64,000 bases of DNA from Corynebacterium pollutisoli (GCF_900177745.1 NZ_FXAR01000001.1:62001-126000); one strand, 5' to 3'. Counted from the stretch's first letter, positions 24,963 to 34,050 are shown. A program made the numbers and translations. Notes: generated by a model from the letters alone, not told the origin.

Positions 24963-26159
24963 ATGACTCACGGACTCTCTGGTTTCTCGTCTCGATCCAT
25001 CCATGCGGGATACGAGCCCGACAGCCTGTACGGCCCGATCAACACCCCGATCTACGCGTCGACCACCTTCGCGCAGGACGGGCTCAACGAGTTGCGCGGC
25101 GGCTTCGAGTACACCCGCTGCGGCAACCCCACCATCGCCGCCCTGGAGAAGACCGTCGCCTCCCTCGAGGGGGCCGAGTACGGTCGCGCATTCTCCTCCG
25201 GCATGGCCGCCACCGACGTCATCCTGCGTATTCTGCTGCGCCCCGGTGACCACCTCATCCTCGGTCACGACGCCTACGGCGGCACCTGGCGGCTCATCGA
25301 CGAGGCCTTCGGGGCCTGGGGCATCGAATACACGGTGGTCGACACCACCGACGTCGCTGCCGTCGAGGCCGCCCTCCGGGAGAACACGAAACTCATCTGG
25401 CTGGAGACCCCCACCAACCCGGCCCTGTCCGTCACCGACATCGCCGCCATCGCCGCCATCAAGGGGGAGGCCGCGCTCGTCGTGGACAACACCTTCGCTT
25501 CCCCGTACCTGCAGCAGCCGCTGGCGCTGGGTGCGGACCACGTCCTCCACTCCGCCACCAAGTACCTCGGCGGGCACTCCGACGTCGTCGGCGGCCTCGT
25601 GGTGACCAACTCCGCCGAGTTCGACGAGAAGCTCCTGTGGTTCCAGGGCGGCGTCGGCCCCATCCCCTCGCCCTTCGACGCCTACCTCACCGCCCGCGGC
25701 ATCAAGACCCTCGCCGTGCGCATGGAGCGCCACTGCGACAACGCCGAGGCCGTCGCCGCCCACCTTGACGGCTCCGACCAGGTCACCACCGTCCTCTACC
25801 CGGGACTCGAGTCGCACCCGGGCCACGAGGTGGCCAAGCGGCAGATGAAGCGCTTCGGCGGCATGATCTCCGTGCGCTTCCACTCCGAGGAGGCCGCGCG
25901 CGTCTTCTGCCTCAACACCCGCCTCATCTGCCTGGCGGAGTCCCTCGGCGGTGTGGAGTCGCTCGTCGAGCACCCGGCCACCATGACCCACCAGTCCGCC
26001 ACCGGCTCTCAGCTGGAGGTCCCGCGCGACCTGGTGCGCATCTCCATCGGCATCGAGGACGCCGAGGATCTCATCGCCGACATCGACGTCGCCCTCGAGG
26101 CCGTGGCTGCGGCCACTGCGGCCACTGCGGCCACTGCGGCCGCCGAGGTCAACGCCTGA
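24963..26159 (+). CDS. metB: Cystathionine gamma-synthase
   Basis: A 398-residue PLP enzyme of methionine synthesis: O-acetylhomoserine plus cysteine gives cystathionine. SRSIHAGYEPD and PINTPIYASTTFAQD at the start, YTRCGNPTIAALE, and the PLP Lys in HSATKYLGGHSDVVGG are diagnostic of the Cys/Met metabolism family; the set favours MetB over the lyase. ATG 24963 is preferred: TATAGT ends 7 nt upstream (leaderless). The tail AATAATAATAAA is encoded by a nine-base tandem repeat and is absent from typical family members. A GGTCTA sequence at the promoter could be half of an McbR site, but no full palindrome is visible. Confidence 0.92.
   Translation: MTHGLSGFSSRSIHAGYEPDSLYGPINTPIYASTTFAQDGLNELRGGFEYTRCGNPTIAALEKTVASLEGAEYGRAFSSGMAATDVILRILLRPGDHLILGHDAYGGTWRLIDEAFGAWGIEYTVVDTTDVAAVEAALRENTKLIWLETPTNPALSVTDIAAIAAIKGEAALVVDNTFASPYLQQPLALGADHVLHSATKYLGGHSDVVGGLVVTNSAEFDEKLLWFQGGVGPIPSPFDAYLTARGIKTLAVRMERHCDNAEAVAAHLDGSDQVTTVLYPGLESHPGHEVAKRQMKRFGGMISVRFHSEEAARVFCLNTRLICLAESLGGVESLVEHPATMTHQSATGSQLEVPRDLVRISIGIEDAEDLIADIDVALEAVAAATAATAATAAAEVNA
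26107..26142 (+). repeat. Four tandem 9-bp units in the metB 3' end
   Basis: CTGCGGCCA is repeated three times and CTGCGGCCG once, adding Ala-Ala-Thr units to the MetB C-terminus. In-frame slippage would change tail length. Confidence 0.85.
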
Positions 26160-26175
26160 CGTTAGATGCCACTCG

Positions 26176-26267
26176 GCGACCCCGGTATCCGTACCCCGGG
26201 GGCCGGGGAACCGGCGGGCTCACACCCCGGTAGGGCGCTCCTCCCGGGGTAGGGATCCCGGGGTCGC
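26176..26267. repeat. Long-spaced inverted repeat between metB and the YdcZ-type gene
   Basis: GCGACCCCGGTATCC (26176-26190) is matched at 14 of 15 positions by the complement at 26253-26267, with smaller CCCCGG-rich hairpins inside. It lies between two convergent genes and could act as a two-way terminator, though without T-runs. Confidence 0.6.
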
Positions 26268-26275
26268 GCGCGCCG

Positions 26276-27202
26276 CTACAGCCGGATGACCCCCACCCCG
26301 GCGACCATGAGTGCCAGGCCCACGGCCTGCAGCAGTGTCACCTTCCTGCGGTGCGCGCCGAGCAGCCCGAAGTGGTCGATGAGGAGGCTGCCGGCCATGA
26401 GGCCGAGCAGGATCGTCATGACGGTCAGCCCCGTGCCGATCACCGGCGACAGGAACGCGTTGCCGAAGACGAACATCGCGCCGAGGAAGCCGCCGATCCA
26501 CATCCACCACGGCCCGACCGTGGATCCGGCGGCCGGGCGGTTGCGCAGCGCCAGGTTGATGAGCAGCAGCGTCACCACGCCGAACGCGAAGGACACCAGC
26601 GCCGCCCCCACGGCCGAGCCGAAGGCCACGCCCAGCTGACCGTTGATGGCCGTCTGGGCGGCGGAGAACATGCCGAACACCACGCCGGCCGCCCGCCAGC
26701 CCCACAGCGACAGCCCCGAGCTCGAGCCCACGGACACCTGCGCGCCCCGGCGCAGCAGCGTGTCGATGAACCCGATCGCCCCGAGCACTCCCGCGACGAG
26801 CAGCAACGCCCCCAGCACGCGGGTCGGGTCGAGCCGGTGCACGGGCGCGTGGAACAACCCGAAATGGTCGATGAGCAGCCCCATGATGACCTGCCCCGTG
26901 ATGGGCAGCACCACCGTCTGCACCGACCCCAGCCGCGGGAACAGGAAGATGTTGCCCGTCAGCACCACCACGCCGAGGACGCCACCGGACCAGATCCAGG
27001 CGGGCATGTCGAGGGCTGCGGTGAGGGGCGGCAACCCGCCGTCGATAAGCAGGACGGCGACGAGCAGCGCGAGGAAGCCGACCGTGAACGACACCAACGA
27101 CGCCAGGAACGGGGAACCGACCGACTGGCGGAGCCGGGAGTTGGCCGATGTCTGGATCGGCATGACGATGCCGACGACGACGCCGAACACCACTGCGAGC
27201 AT
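26276..27202 (-). CDS. DMT-family exporter of the YdcZ (DUF606) type, duplicated domain
   Basis: A 308-residue membrane protein made of two similar halves of about 150 residues, each with five helices; the repeated motif GxxMGLLIDHFGLFH / AGSLLIDHFGLLGAHRRKV is seen in both. YdcZ/DUF606 proteins belong to the drug/metabolite transporter superfamily. The N-terminus (VGIVMPIQTSANSRLRQSVGS) is the family signature. GGAGG precedes the ATG. The substrate is unknown. Confidence 0.8.
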   Translation of the reverse strand: MLAVVFGVVVGIVMPIQTSANSRLRQSVGSPFLASLVSFTVGFLALLVAVLLIDGGLPPLTAALDMPAWIWSGGVLGVVVLTGNIFLFPRLGSVQTVVLPITGQVIMGLLIDHFGLFHAPVHRLDPTRVLGALLLVAGVLGAIGFIDTLLRRGAQVSVGSSSGLSLWGWRAAGVVFGMFSAAQTAINGQLGVAFGSAVGAALVSFAFGVVTLLLINLALRNRPAAGSTVGPWWMWIGGFLGAMFVFGNAFLSPVIGTGLTVMTILLGLMAGSLLIDHFGLLGAHRRKVTLLQAVGLALMVAGVGVIRL

Positions 27203-27247
27203 GGGAACCTCCTGAACCACAGGGTATCCCCGGCTAGAGTCCAGGGT

Positions 27248-27964
27248 ATGACCGAACCTATCGCCATCGTCACCGGTGCCACGGGCGGCATGGGCCGCGA
27301 GATCGTCGCCGACCTCGCCCGCACGCACCACGTTTACGCGCTGGGGCGCGACGACACGACCCTCGCCGAACTCGGCGCCCTGGCCGACGTCACCCCGGTG
27401 AACACCGACCTGGTGGTGGACCTGCTCGACGCGGCCGACGACCAGTCGTGCCTGCAGACGCTCATCGACCTGCAGCGGGTGGACGTGGTGGTGCACGCGG
27501 CGGCGATCGCCACGAAGTTCAGCGTGGAGACCGCCACCGTCGCCGACTGGCGCCACGCCATGGACATCAACGTGCACGTCCCCGCGGAACTCACCCGCCG
27601 CCTGCTGCCGGCGCTGCGGGAGGCGCGCGGCACGGCGATCTTCATCAACTCGGGCGCCGGCCGCGGCTCCTACGGCGACAACATCGTCTACGCCGCGACG
27701 AAGCACGCGCTCTACGCCCTGGCCGACGGACTGCGGAAGGCGGAGTCGAAGGCCGGCGTGCGCGTGAGCACCGTCGCGCCGGGCCCGACCGACACCCCGA
27801 TGCTCGAGGGACTTTACGCGCAGGACGACAAGGAGTACCGCGCCGAGCACTTCATCGAGCCCGTCGAGGTGGCGCGCGCGATCCGCATGATCGTCGACGC
27901 CGGGGAGAGCACACAGATCACGGACGTCGCGGTGCGCCCTCGCATCGAGGTCGGCGACCGATAG
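27248..27964 (+). CDS. SDR-family oxidoreductase
   Basis: A 238-residue short-chain dehydrogenase: TGATGGMGRE near residue 9, HAAAIATKF, Ser in FINSGAGRGS, Tyr/Lys in YAATKHALYAL and PGPTDTPM. Substrate unknown. TAGAGT 7 nt before the ATG points to a leaderless mRNA. It diverges from the exporter gene and is followed 100 bp later by a GntR regulator on the same strand. Confidence 0.85.
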   Translation: MTEPIAIVTGATGGMGREIVADLARTHHVYALGRDDTTLAELGALADVTPVNTDLVVDLLDAADDQSCLQTLIDLQRVDVVVHAAAIATKFSVETATVADWRHAMDINVHVPAELTRRLLPALREARGTAIFINSGAGRGSYGDNIVYAATKHALYALADGLRKAESKAGVRVSTVAPGPTDTPMLEGLYAQDDKEYRAEHFIEPVEVARAIRMIVDAGESTQITDVAVRPRIEVGDR

Positions 27965-28067
27965 CGATCTCCAGCGCTGGACCGTTTTCTGCCGGTGGTA
28001 TCACGTACGATGTCCCTCTTATGCACCCCATATGCAACCCTTTCTATGCGTTAGGTACCCTGAGGGA

Positions 28068-28802
28068 GTGTCTGTCCCGTCCCGCCGCTCCCCGGCATAC
28101 CTGGCAATCGCCGATGATCTCCGCGGTCGTATCGAACGCCGCGAGCTGAGTGGCGGCGACAAACTCCCCACCGAGCGCGAGCTCGTCGACGAGTTCGGCG
28201 TCGCCCGCATGACGGTGCGCCACGCCCTGGACATCCTCCAGATGGAGGGACTCATCGAACGCCGCCGCGGTCGCACCGGCGGCACCTTCATCCGCAGCAT
28301 CCCGCCCGTGGTCGAGCTCACCCGCATGGAGGGTCTCATGCCGCAGCTGCGGGAACACGGCCTTGAGGTCAGCTCCGAGATCCTCGAATCCGACCTCAAG
28401 CGCGCCAGCACCGCCGTCGCCGAGGCGCTCGACATCAGCGTCGGCGACCCGGTCTTCCAGATCGTCCGCCAACGCTCCGTCAACGGCACCCCCCTCATCG
28501 TGGAGAACTCGCACTTCCCCTCGTTCCGGGTGCCCGGCATGCTCGACGCCGATCTGTCGCGCTCCATGTACGAGCTTCTTGACGCCCAGTGGGACCTCCG
28601 CCCCTTCCGGAAATCCGAGACCATCATCCCCGGCGTGGCCTCCAGCTGGGAGCAGCAGGTTCTCGGCGTCACCCGCAACCTGCCGCTGCTGCGCATCTCC
28701 CGCACGGCCTACACCGCGGACAACCTGCCCATCGAGTACTCCGAGGACGTCCTGCGTTCCGACATCGCCCACATCCGGGTGGTCACGGACATGCGGCTCT
28801 AG
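28068..28802 (+). CDS. GntR-family transcriptional regulator (HutC/UTRA type)
   Basis: A 244-residue regulator: winged HTH (residues about 8-75, with LPTERELVDEFGVARMTVRHALDIL) and a UTRA effector-binding domain after it (ending in LPIEYSEDVLRSD). The usual ligands are sugars, amino acids or their phosphates. GTG 28068 is chosen over the track-length ATG: TACCCT ends 6 nt before it and similarity starts at SRRSPAYLAIADDL. The upstream 100 bp contain three TATGC repeats (28020-28050) that may be its own operator (inference). The regulated gene is not evident. Confidence 0.85.
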   Translation: MSVPSRRSPAYLAIADDLRGRIERRELSGGDKLPTERELVDEFGVARMTVRHALDILQMEGLIERRRGRTGGTFIRSIPPVVELTRMEGLMPQLREHGLEVSSEILESDLKRASTAVAEALDISVGDPVFQIVRQRSVNGTPLIVENSHFPSFRVPGMLDADLSRSMYELLDAQWDLRPFRKSETIIPGVASSWEQQVLGVTRNLPLLRISRTAYTADNLPIEYSEDVLRSDIAHIRVVTDMRL

Positions 28803-29471
28803 CTACACCAGCCGGTAGCCCGACCCGCGCACCGTCTCGATCCGTTCCGCCCCGATCTTCTTGCGCAGGGTGCGCACGTAGACGTCGACCACGTTGGACC
28901 CGGGGTCGAAGTCCATGCCCCACACCTGGCTGAGCAGCTGGGCGCGGGAGAGGATCTGGGCGGGGTGGCGCATAAACGTCTCCAGCAGTCCGACCTCGCG
29001 TCGGGAGAGGTCCCGCGTGTGGCCGTCGACCTCGACGCGCTGGGTCCGCAGATCCAGCACCAGGTCGTCGCGGACCAGGCGGAACGACGCTTCCGCGCTG
29101 TCCGTCGGGGCGCGGTCCACCAGGCGCAGCCGCACCCGCGCCAGCAGCTCCGCGAACTGGAAGGGCTTGGGCATGTAGTCGTCCGCGCCGCCCTCCAGCG
29201 AGCGGATCCGGTCCGCCAGCTTCGTGCGGGCCGTGAGCACGATGATCGGCAGCGTCACCCGCAGGGCGCGCAGCTGCTCGAGGACATCCGCCCCGTCCAT
29301 GTGCGGCAGACCCAGGTCAAGCACCATAAGGTCGTAGTCGCCGCTGCGGGCCATCTCGAAGGCGAGGGCCCCCGTGTCCACGACGTCACAGGCGTAACCC
29401 GCCGCCCGCAGTCCGCGGTCGATGAAGTCCGCGATGCCGCGGTCATCCTCGGCGATGAGTATCCGGCTCAC
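28803..29471 (-). CDS. OmpR-family response regulator
   Basis: A 222-residue two-domain regulator: receiver with DDRGIADF, phosphoacceptor Asp in DLMVLDLGLPHMDG (about residue 52), Thr in VLTART and Lys in YMPKPF, then a winged-helix DNA-binding domain (RTQRVEVDGHTRDLSRREVGLLETF and NVVDVYVRTLRKKIG). It is the partner of the kinase gene, whose end overlaps its ATG by four bases. Stimulus unknown. Confidence 0.92.
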   Translation of the reverse strand: MSRILIAEDDRGIADFIDRGLRAAGYACDVVDTGALAFEMARSGDYDLMVLDLGLPHMDGADVLEQLRALRVTLPIIVLTARTKLADRIRSLEGGADDYMPKPFQFAELLARVRLRLVDRAPTDSAEASFRLVRDDLVLDLRTQRVEVDGHTRDLSRREVGLLETFMRHPAQILSRAQLLSQVWGMDFDPGSNVVDVYVRTLRKKIGAERIETVRGSGYRLV

Positions 29472-30880
29472 TGGTCATTCTCCTTCACCGTGGGCACCTC
29501 GAGGCCGAAGACCGACCCGACGCCCACCTCAGATTCCACGAAGGCCCGGCCGCCGTGGGCCTGACCGATGGCGTGCACGATGGCCAGCCCCAGGCCCGCC
29601 CCGCCGGTGCGCGCCGTCGCGGCGTCACCCCGGTGGAAGCGGCTGAACAGGCCGGCCCGCTCCTCCTCCGGCACACCCGGCCCGGAGTCCCGGACCCAGA
29701 TCCGCCACACGTCGCCGACGAACGTCGAGCCCAGCTCCACCGGGCCGTCGCTGTAGCGCAGCGCGTTGCCCACCAGCTCGAGGACGGCCTCGGTGACGCG
29801 TTGGTCGTCGAGAAGCACGGTCCCCTCGGCGAGCTCCACGAGGCTGACGCGCTCGTCGAGGGTGCGGGCCTTGTCCTCGATGTCGATGGTGAGCTCGGCG
29901 ACGTCGACAAGCTCGGGACGCACGAACTCACCCGAATCGGCGACGGCGAGCGTGAGCAGGTCATTGACCATCCGCGCCATCCGGTCGAGCTCCGCGGTGG
30001 CCAGCGCCACCGACCGCGCACGCTCCTCCGGCGGGGACGTCTCGAGCAGCTCCAGCTGGCCACGAACCACCGTGATGGGGGTGCGCAGCTCGTGGCCCGC
30101 GTCGTCGACGAACTGCCGCTGCTCCGCATAGGCCCGCTCCAGGCGGTCGAGCATGGCGTTGAAGGTGGTGGCCAGCTCCGTGATCTCATCCCGCCCGCCC
30201 ACCGGCACGCGACGCGTGAGATCCGAGTTGCTGATCGACCCCGCCACCGACTGCAACCTTCGCAACGGCGCGATGATCTGCCCCGCGATGAGCCACCCGA
30301 TGAGCACACTCGCCGCCAGGCCACCCAGGCCCAGCGCCGCCAACGTCCGGATCTGCTGATGCACCTCCGCCCGGTCCTGCGCCGTGAAATACGCCACCGC
30401 GAACTGGGCGACCTCCCCCGTGCCGTAATCGACGGCCATGCGACCCCAGTGCGTCGGGCCGCGCTCCGCGTCACGGGTGATACCGGCCGGTTCCGCGCTG
30501 TCGAGGATCTCCGTGAGCAGCGGCTCCTGCGGAGACAACGGCGCCGGGAAATCCCCGCTCAACGCCGACGTGTCCATCTGCAGCAGACGACCGTTGATGA
30601 GCCCCAGATGCGACTCCCGCGTATCCGGGATCTGCCGCGACAGATACACCTCCACCAGGCGCGCCGGGGAGGCGAACGGGTCGGCCGTCTCCGGGTCCGT
30701 GCCCTCGGCGGCGAAATGCCGGAACTCCTCGATCTCCTGCTCCACCGCCTGATTCGCGGCATCCGCGACCTGCCCCAGCATGACCGCGCGGGTGATGACG
30801 ATGACGCTGGTCAACGCCACGACGACCACAGCCGTGATCCAGAACATGATGCGCCAGCGCAGAGAATGGGAGGGGCTCAC
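29468..30880 (-). CDS. Sensor histidine kinase
   Basis: A 470-residue membrane kinase: first membrane helix at about residues 11-33, an extracytoplasmic sensor of about 150 residues, second helix near 185-208, HAMP domain, then HisKA with the phosphorylated His in DDAGHELRTPITVV and HATPase motifs ELVGNALRYSDG and GAGLGLAIVHAI. GTG start. It is in one operon with the upstream Trp/Asp-tailed protein gene and the downstream response regulator. The sensor domain has no recognised fold by eye. Two copies of the iterated word (29805, 29901) lie close together. Confidence 0.9.
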   Translation of the reverse strand: MSPSHSLRWRIMFWITAVVVVALTSVIVITRAVMLGQVADAANQAVEQEIEEFRHFAAEGTDPETADPFASPARLVEVYLSRQIPDTRESHLGLINGRLLQMDTSALSGDFPAPLSPQEPLLTEILDSAEPAGITRDAERGPTHWGRMAVDYGTGEVAQFAVAYFTAQDRAEVHQQIRTLAALGLGGLAASVLIGWLIAGQIIAPLRRLQSVAGSISNSDLTRRVPVGGRDEITELATTFNAMLDRLERAYAEQRQFVDDAGHELRTPITVVRGQLELLETSPPEERARSVALATAELDRMARMVNDLLTLAVADSGEFVRPELVDVAELTIDIEDKARTLDERVSLVELAEGTVLLDDQRVTEAVLELVGNALRYSDGPVELGSTFVGDVWRIWVRDSGPGVPEEERAGLFSRFHRGDAATARTGGAGLGLAIVHAIGQAHGGRAFVESEVGVGSVFGLEVPTVKENDQ

Positions 30881-30890
30881 TCAGTCATCC

Positions 30891-31268
30891 TTAGTCGTCG
30901 TCCCAATCATCGTCGTCCCAGTCGTCGTCATCGTCGTCCCAGTCGTCGTCGTCCCAGTCGTCGTCATCGTCCCAGCTACCCTGCGGGTACGGCTGGTAGT
31001 TGAGCGGGGGCTGGGGGACCGGGACGGGGGCCGGCGCAGGTGCCGGAGCGGGAGCGGGGGCGGGCTCCGGCTCGGGCACGACCGTCGTTGTCGACGGCAG
31101 CGTCGACGTGACCGTCACCCGCGTGTCCGCCTCCCGGGTGATGGTGGCTCCCGCAGGGTCGATGGCCGGGGTGGAGGAGTTGTTCGCCAGGACCGACCCG
31201 GCCACGGCCACCAGGGCCAGCAGACCGAGAATGGCCAGCAGGGGAGCGAAGCGGCGGAGCGTGGGCAT
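30891..31268 (-). CDS. Anchored secreted protein with Pro-Ala linker and Trp/Asp repeat tail
   Basis: A 125-residue protein: N-terminal hydrophobic anchor or signal (residues 7-29, LLAILGLLALVAVAGSVLA), a Thr/Ser-rich region, a PEPEPAPAPAPA-type linker, then a tail in which WDDDD units repeat five times (about residues 98-125). Such an acidic tail can bind cations or mimic a polyanion. The ATG at 31268 has GGAAGGA upstream. It sits directly before the sensor kinase gene (10-bp gap), so it may be an accessory sensor or the target of the two-component system (inference). No homologue is recognised. Confidence 0.65.
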   Translation of the reverse strand: MPTLRRFAPLLAILGLLALVAVAGSVLANNSSTPAIDPAGATITREADTRVTVTSTLPSTTTVVPEPEPAPAPAPAPAPAPVPVPQPPLNYQPYPQGSWDDDDDWDDDDWDDDDDDWDDDDWDDD

Positions 31269-31362
31269 GATGGTCCTTCCGGGTTCTCTGATTCTCTGGG
31301 TACCAGTCTGCGCCTTCGCTGTGAAGCCCGGATGAGGCGACGATGAAGGATCTCTCATGTGG

Positions 31363-31391
31363 CTCGTTATTACGATGATCGTAATGACGAG
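31363..31391. promoter_or_regulatory. 29-bp palindromic operator candidate, distal copy 1
   Basis: A 14-bp inverted repeat with one mismatch around a central G: core ATTACGAT-G-ATCGTAAT (31369-31385), extended by CTCGT on the left and ACGAG on the right. It is about 100 bp upstream of the 31268 gene. A related palindrome occurs at 31445-31473. Confidence 0.6.
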
Positions 31392-31444
31392 GTAGCACCT
31401 TTCCGTCCACCTGTTGTTATAAGCGGGTGATGATGGGATTTCGG

Positions 31445-31473
31445 GTCGTCATTACGAACCTCGTAAATACGAC
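31445..31473. promoter_or_regulatory. 29-bp palindromic operator candidate, copy 2
   Basis: Same length and half-site as the 31363 palindrome: GTCGT-N-ATTACGA, three central bases, then TCGTAAA-N-ACGAC; 11 of 13 arm positions pair. Centre-to-centre distance from copy 1 is 82 bp, close to eight helical turns. Confidence 0.55.
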
Positions 31474-31488
31474 CCCGACAACCCCCTC

Positions 31489-34050
31489 CTAGCCCGCGTC
31501 GACCTCCCGGTTGCGCAGGGCACGGGCCACGCGGTCGCGCTGCTCGGCCACCACACGACGCAGACCCGCCGGCAGCTCCTTCGCCAGGAACTCGTCGGCG
31601 CGGGCCAGGCCCTCCGCGGAGATGTCCCACACCGGGTACAGGCCGGTGAGGGTGGTCAGGGCGATCTCGGAGGAGGAGTGCTCCCACAGCTTCTCGGCGA
31701 TGCGGAAGTACTCGTCGTTGAACTGCGCCAGGTGCGGGGCGGAACCCGGGTAGACGAGGCCCTCCATGCGGAAACGCGCGTCGACGTTGGACAGGTCGCC
31801 GGCGACGACCTCGTCCCAGATGCGCTTCTTCGTGGCCGGGTCGTTGACGGCGGCGCCGGCGCGGAGGGCGAACTGATGGCCGGTGGCGGAGCGGTCGCGG
31901 GCGCGCTCCTGGGCGATGGCCTCCACCTCGACGCGGTCGTAGGCGATGAGCGCGGCCAGGGCCAGCCAGCGCAGCTCGGCATCCTTGGAGGACTCGAGCT
32001 CCTGGGCCAGCTTGTCAGCGGCGCGTGGGTTGAGCGGCAGCTTCGTCAGCGCGTGGGAGAAGACGAGGGCGACCTCCGGGTCGGAGGAGCGGCGGCCGGC
32101 GAGGTAGGCGTCGACGAGCAGGGACGTGCCCTCGCGCTCCCACGCGGGGTCGACGTAGGTGCGCAGGGCGGTCGTCGCCTGGGCGAGGATCCGCTCGAGG
32201 ACGGCGAGCTCGGTTTCGGCGGCGGCCCCGCGGGCCACGAGCCGGATGAAGTCGCGGGCCTTCATGCGGCCGTCGCGGGTGGCCTCCCAGGCGGCGGACC
32301 AGCACAGGGTGCGGGCCATGGCGTCGTCGATGCGGTCGATGTTGTCCACGACGAACGCCAGGGAGTCCTCGTCGAGCTTCATGAGGCAGTAGGTGAGGTC
32401 CTCGTCGTTGACTAGCACTAAGTCGGCGGCCTCGACACCGACGAGCTCCGGCACCGGGGTGGACGCCCCGGAGACGTCGAGCTCGACGCGGTGGGTGCGG
32501 GAGACGCGGTCGTCGATAAGCGAGTAGAGGCCGACGCAGATGCGGTGCGTGCGCAGCTCACCGGCCCCCGGCGACGCGCCGGCCTGCTCGACGGCGAAGG
32601 AGTCGTACGCCCCGTTCGTGACCGTGAACGCGGGGGAGAGGCGGTTGATGCCGGTGGTCTTCAGCCACTCGTCGGCCCAGCCGGAGAGGTCGCGGCCCGA
32701 GGCGGTCTGCAGCGCGGCGAGCAGATCGTCGAACGTGGCGTTGCCCCAGGCGTGATCGGCGAAGTGGCGGCGGACGCCGGACAGGAACGCGTCGCGGCCG
32801 ACGTAGGCCTGCAGCTGCTTGAGCACCGACGCGCCCTTGGCGTAGGTGATGCCGTCGAAGTTCTGCTCGACCGTCTCGATGTCCGTGGCGTCCGCCAGGA
32901 TCGGGTGCGTCGACGGCAGCTGATCCTGCTGGTAGGCCCACGACTTCTCGACGTTCGCGAACGTCACCCACGCCGTGTCGTACTGCGTCGCCTCCGCCTG
33001 GGAGATCGCGGCCGACCACGTGGCGAAGGACTCGTTGAGCCACAGGTCATCCCACCAGCGCATGGTCACCAGATCACCGAACCACATGTGCGCCAGCTCG
33101 TGGAGGATCGTCTCCGCCCGACGCTCGTAGCGGTAGTGGGTGGCCTTGGAGGTGAACACGTACTCGTCGCGGATGGTCACGCACGCCGCGTTCTCCATCG
33201 CGCCGAAGTTGAACTCGGGGCAGAAGACCTGGTCGTACTTGCCGAAGGGGTACGCCATGCCGAAATGCGCGTGGTACCAGTCGAAACCCTGCTTCGTCTC
33301 GGCGAACAGCCGGTCGGAGTCGAGGTGCTTGGCCAGGGAACGGCGGCAGTACAGGCCCATCGGCACGGTCAGCTCGGTCGGCTGATCCGCCGGTGTCTCC
33401 GGGTGGTGAGTGAGGGTGCCGCGCCACGTCGACGTGACCTCGGTGAACCGGCCCGCGCACACCGCCACCAGGTAGGTGGACAGCGGGTAGTCGATGCTCG
33501 AGCGGTGGGTCGCACGCTCACCCTGCACGCTGGTGGTCTGGGCGCCGTTCGAGATGACCTTCCAGTCCGCCGGGGTGGTCACCGCGATGTCGTACGTGGC
33601 CTTGAGATCGGGCTGGTCGAAGCAGGCGAACACGCGCTTGGCGTCGGCCGTCTCGAACTGGGAGTAGAGGTAGACCTCGTTGTCTGCCGGGTCGACGAAC
33701 CGGTGCAGGCCCTCGCCGGTCCGCGAATAGGGGATCGTCGCCGTCACCCGCAGGGAGTGACGCCCCGGGGTGAGATCCGTCAGCGCGATGCCGTACGTGT
33801 CGTCGTAGCCGTCCTCGTCGAGGGTGAGCGCCTCCCGGCGGATGTTCTGCCCGTCGAGGTACACGCCGTCGACATGCGTGGCCCGCAGATCGATGAACGT
33901 CGACCCGGCCTCCCGCACAGTGAAACTCACGGTGGTGATGCTGCCGAACTCCCGGTCACCGGTCAGGTCCAGGGCGATGTCGTAGTGGTCGACCTCGAGC
34001 AGACGGGCGCGGTGCGCCGCCTCCTCGCGGGTGAGGTTGATGGAGGTCAC
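31489..34050 (-). CDS. pepN: Aminopeptidase N (M1 metallopeptidase)
   Basis: An 853-residue cytosolic zinc aminopeptidase removing N-terminal residues from peptides. Motifs: substrate-binding FGAMENAA, zinc motif HELAHMWFGDLVTMRWWDD with the distal Glu in LNESFA, and a helical ERAP1-like C-terminal half of about 330 residues. GTG start at 34050 with GAGGAG upstream; an ORF extending further into the divergent gene is not credible. The order pepN - DsbA-like - rpiB is conserved with Mycobacterium (Rv2467-Rv2466c-Rv2465c, from memory). Confidence 0.95.
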   Translation of the reverse strand: MTSINLTREEAAHRARLLEVDHYDIALDLTGDREFGSITTVSFTVREAGSTFIDLRATHVDGVYLDGQNIRREALTLDEDGYDDTYGIALTDLTPGRHSLRVTATIPYSRTGEGLHRFVDPADNEVYLYSQFETADAKRVFACFDQPDLKATYDIAVTTPADWKVISNGAQTTSVQGERATHRSSIDYPLSTYLVAVCAGRFTEVTSTWRGTLTHHPETPADQPTELTVPMGLYCRRSLAKHLDSDRLFAETKQGFDWYHAHFGMAYPFGKYDQVFCPEFNFGAMENAACVTIRDEYVFTSKATHYRYERRAETILHELAHMWFGDLVTMRWWDDLWLNESFATWSAAISQAEATQYDTAWVTFANVEKSWAYQQDQLPSTHPILADATDIETVEQNFDGITYAKGASVLKQLQAYVGRDAFLSGVRRHFADHAWGNATFDDLLAALQTASGRDLSGWADEWLKTTGINRLSPAFTVTNGAYDSFAVEQAGASPGAGELRTHRICVGLYSLIDDRVSRTHRVELDVSGASTPVPELVGVEAADLVLVNDEDLTYCLMKLDEDSLAFVVDNIDRIDDAMARTLCWSAAWEATRDGRMKARDFIRLVARGAAAETELAVLERILAQATTALRTYVDPAWEREGTSLLVDAYLAGRRSSDPEVALVFSHALTKLPLNPRAADKLAQELESSKDAELRWLALAALIAYDRVEVEAIAQERARDRSATGHQFALRAGAAVNDPATKKRIWDEVVAGDLSNVDARFRMEGLVYPGSAPHLAQFNDEYFRIAEKLWEHSSSEIALTTLTGLYPVWDISAEGLARADEFLAKELPAGLRRVVAEQRDRVARALRNREVDAG

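Noticed and set aside
30891..30975. GTCGTC-rich tract as a possible CRISPR or microsatellite array
   Set aside because: It encodes the WDDDD protein tail in frame; there are no spacers.
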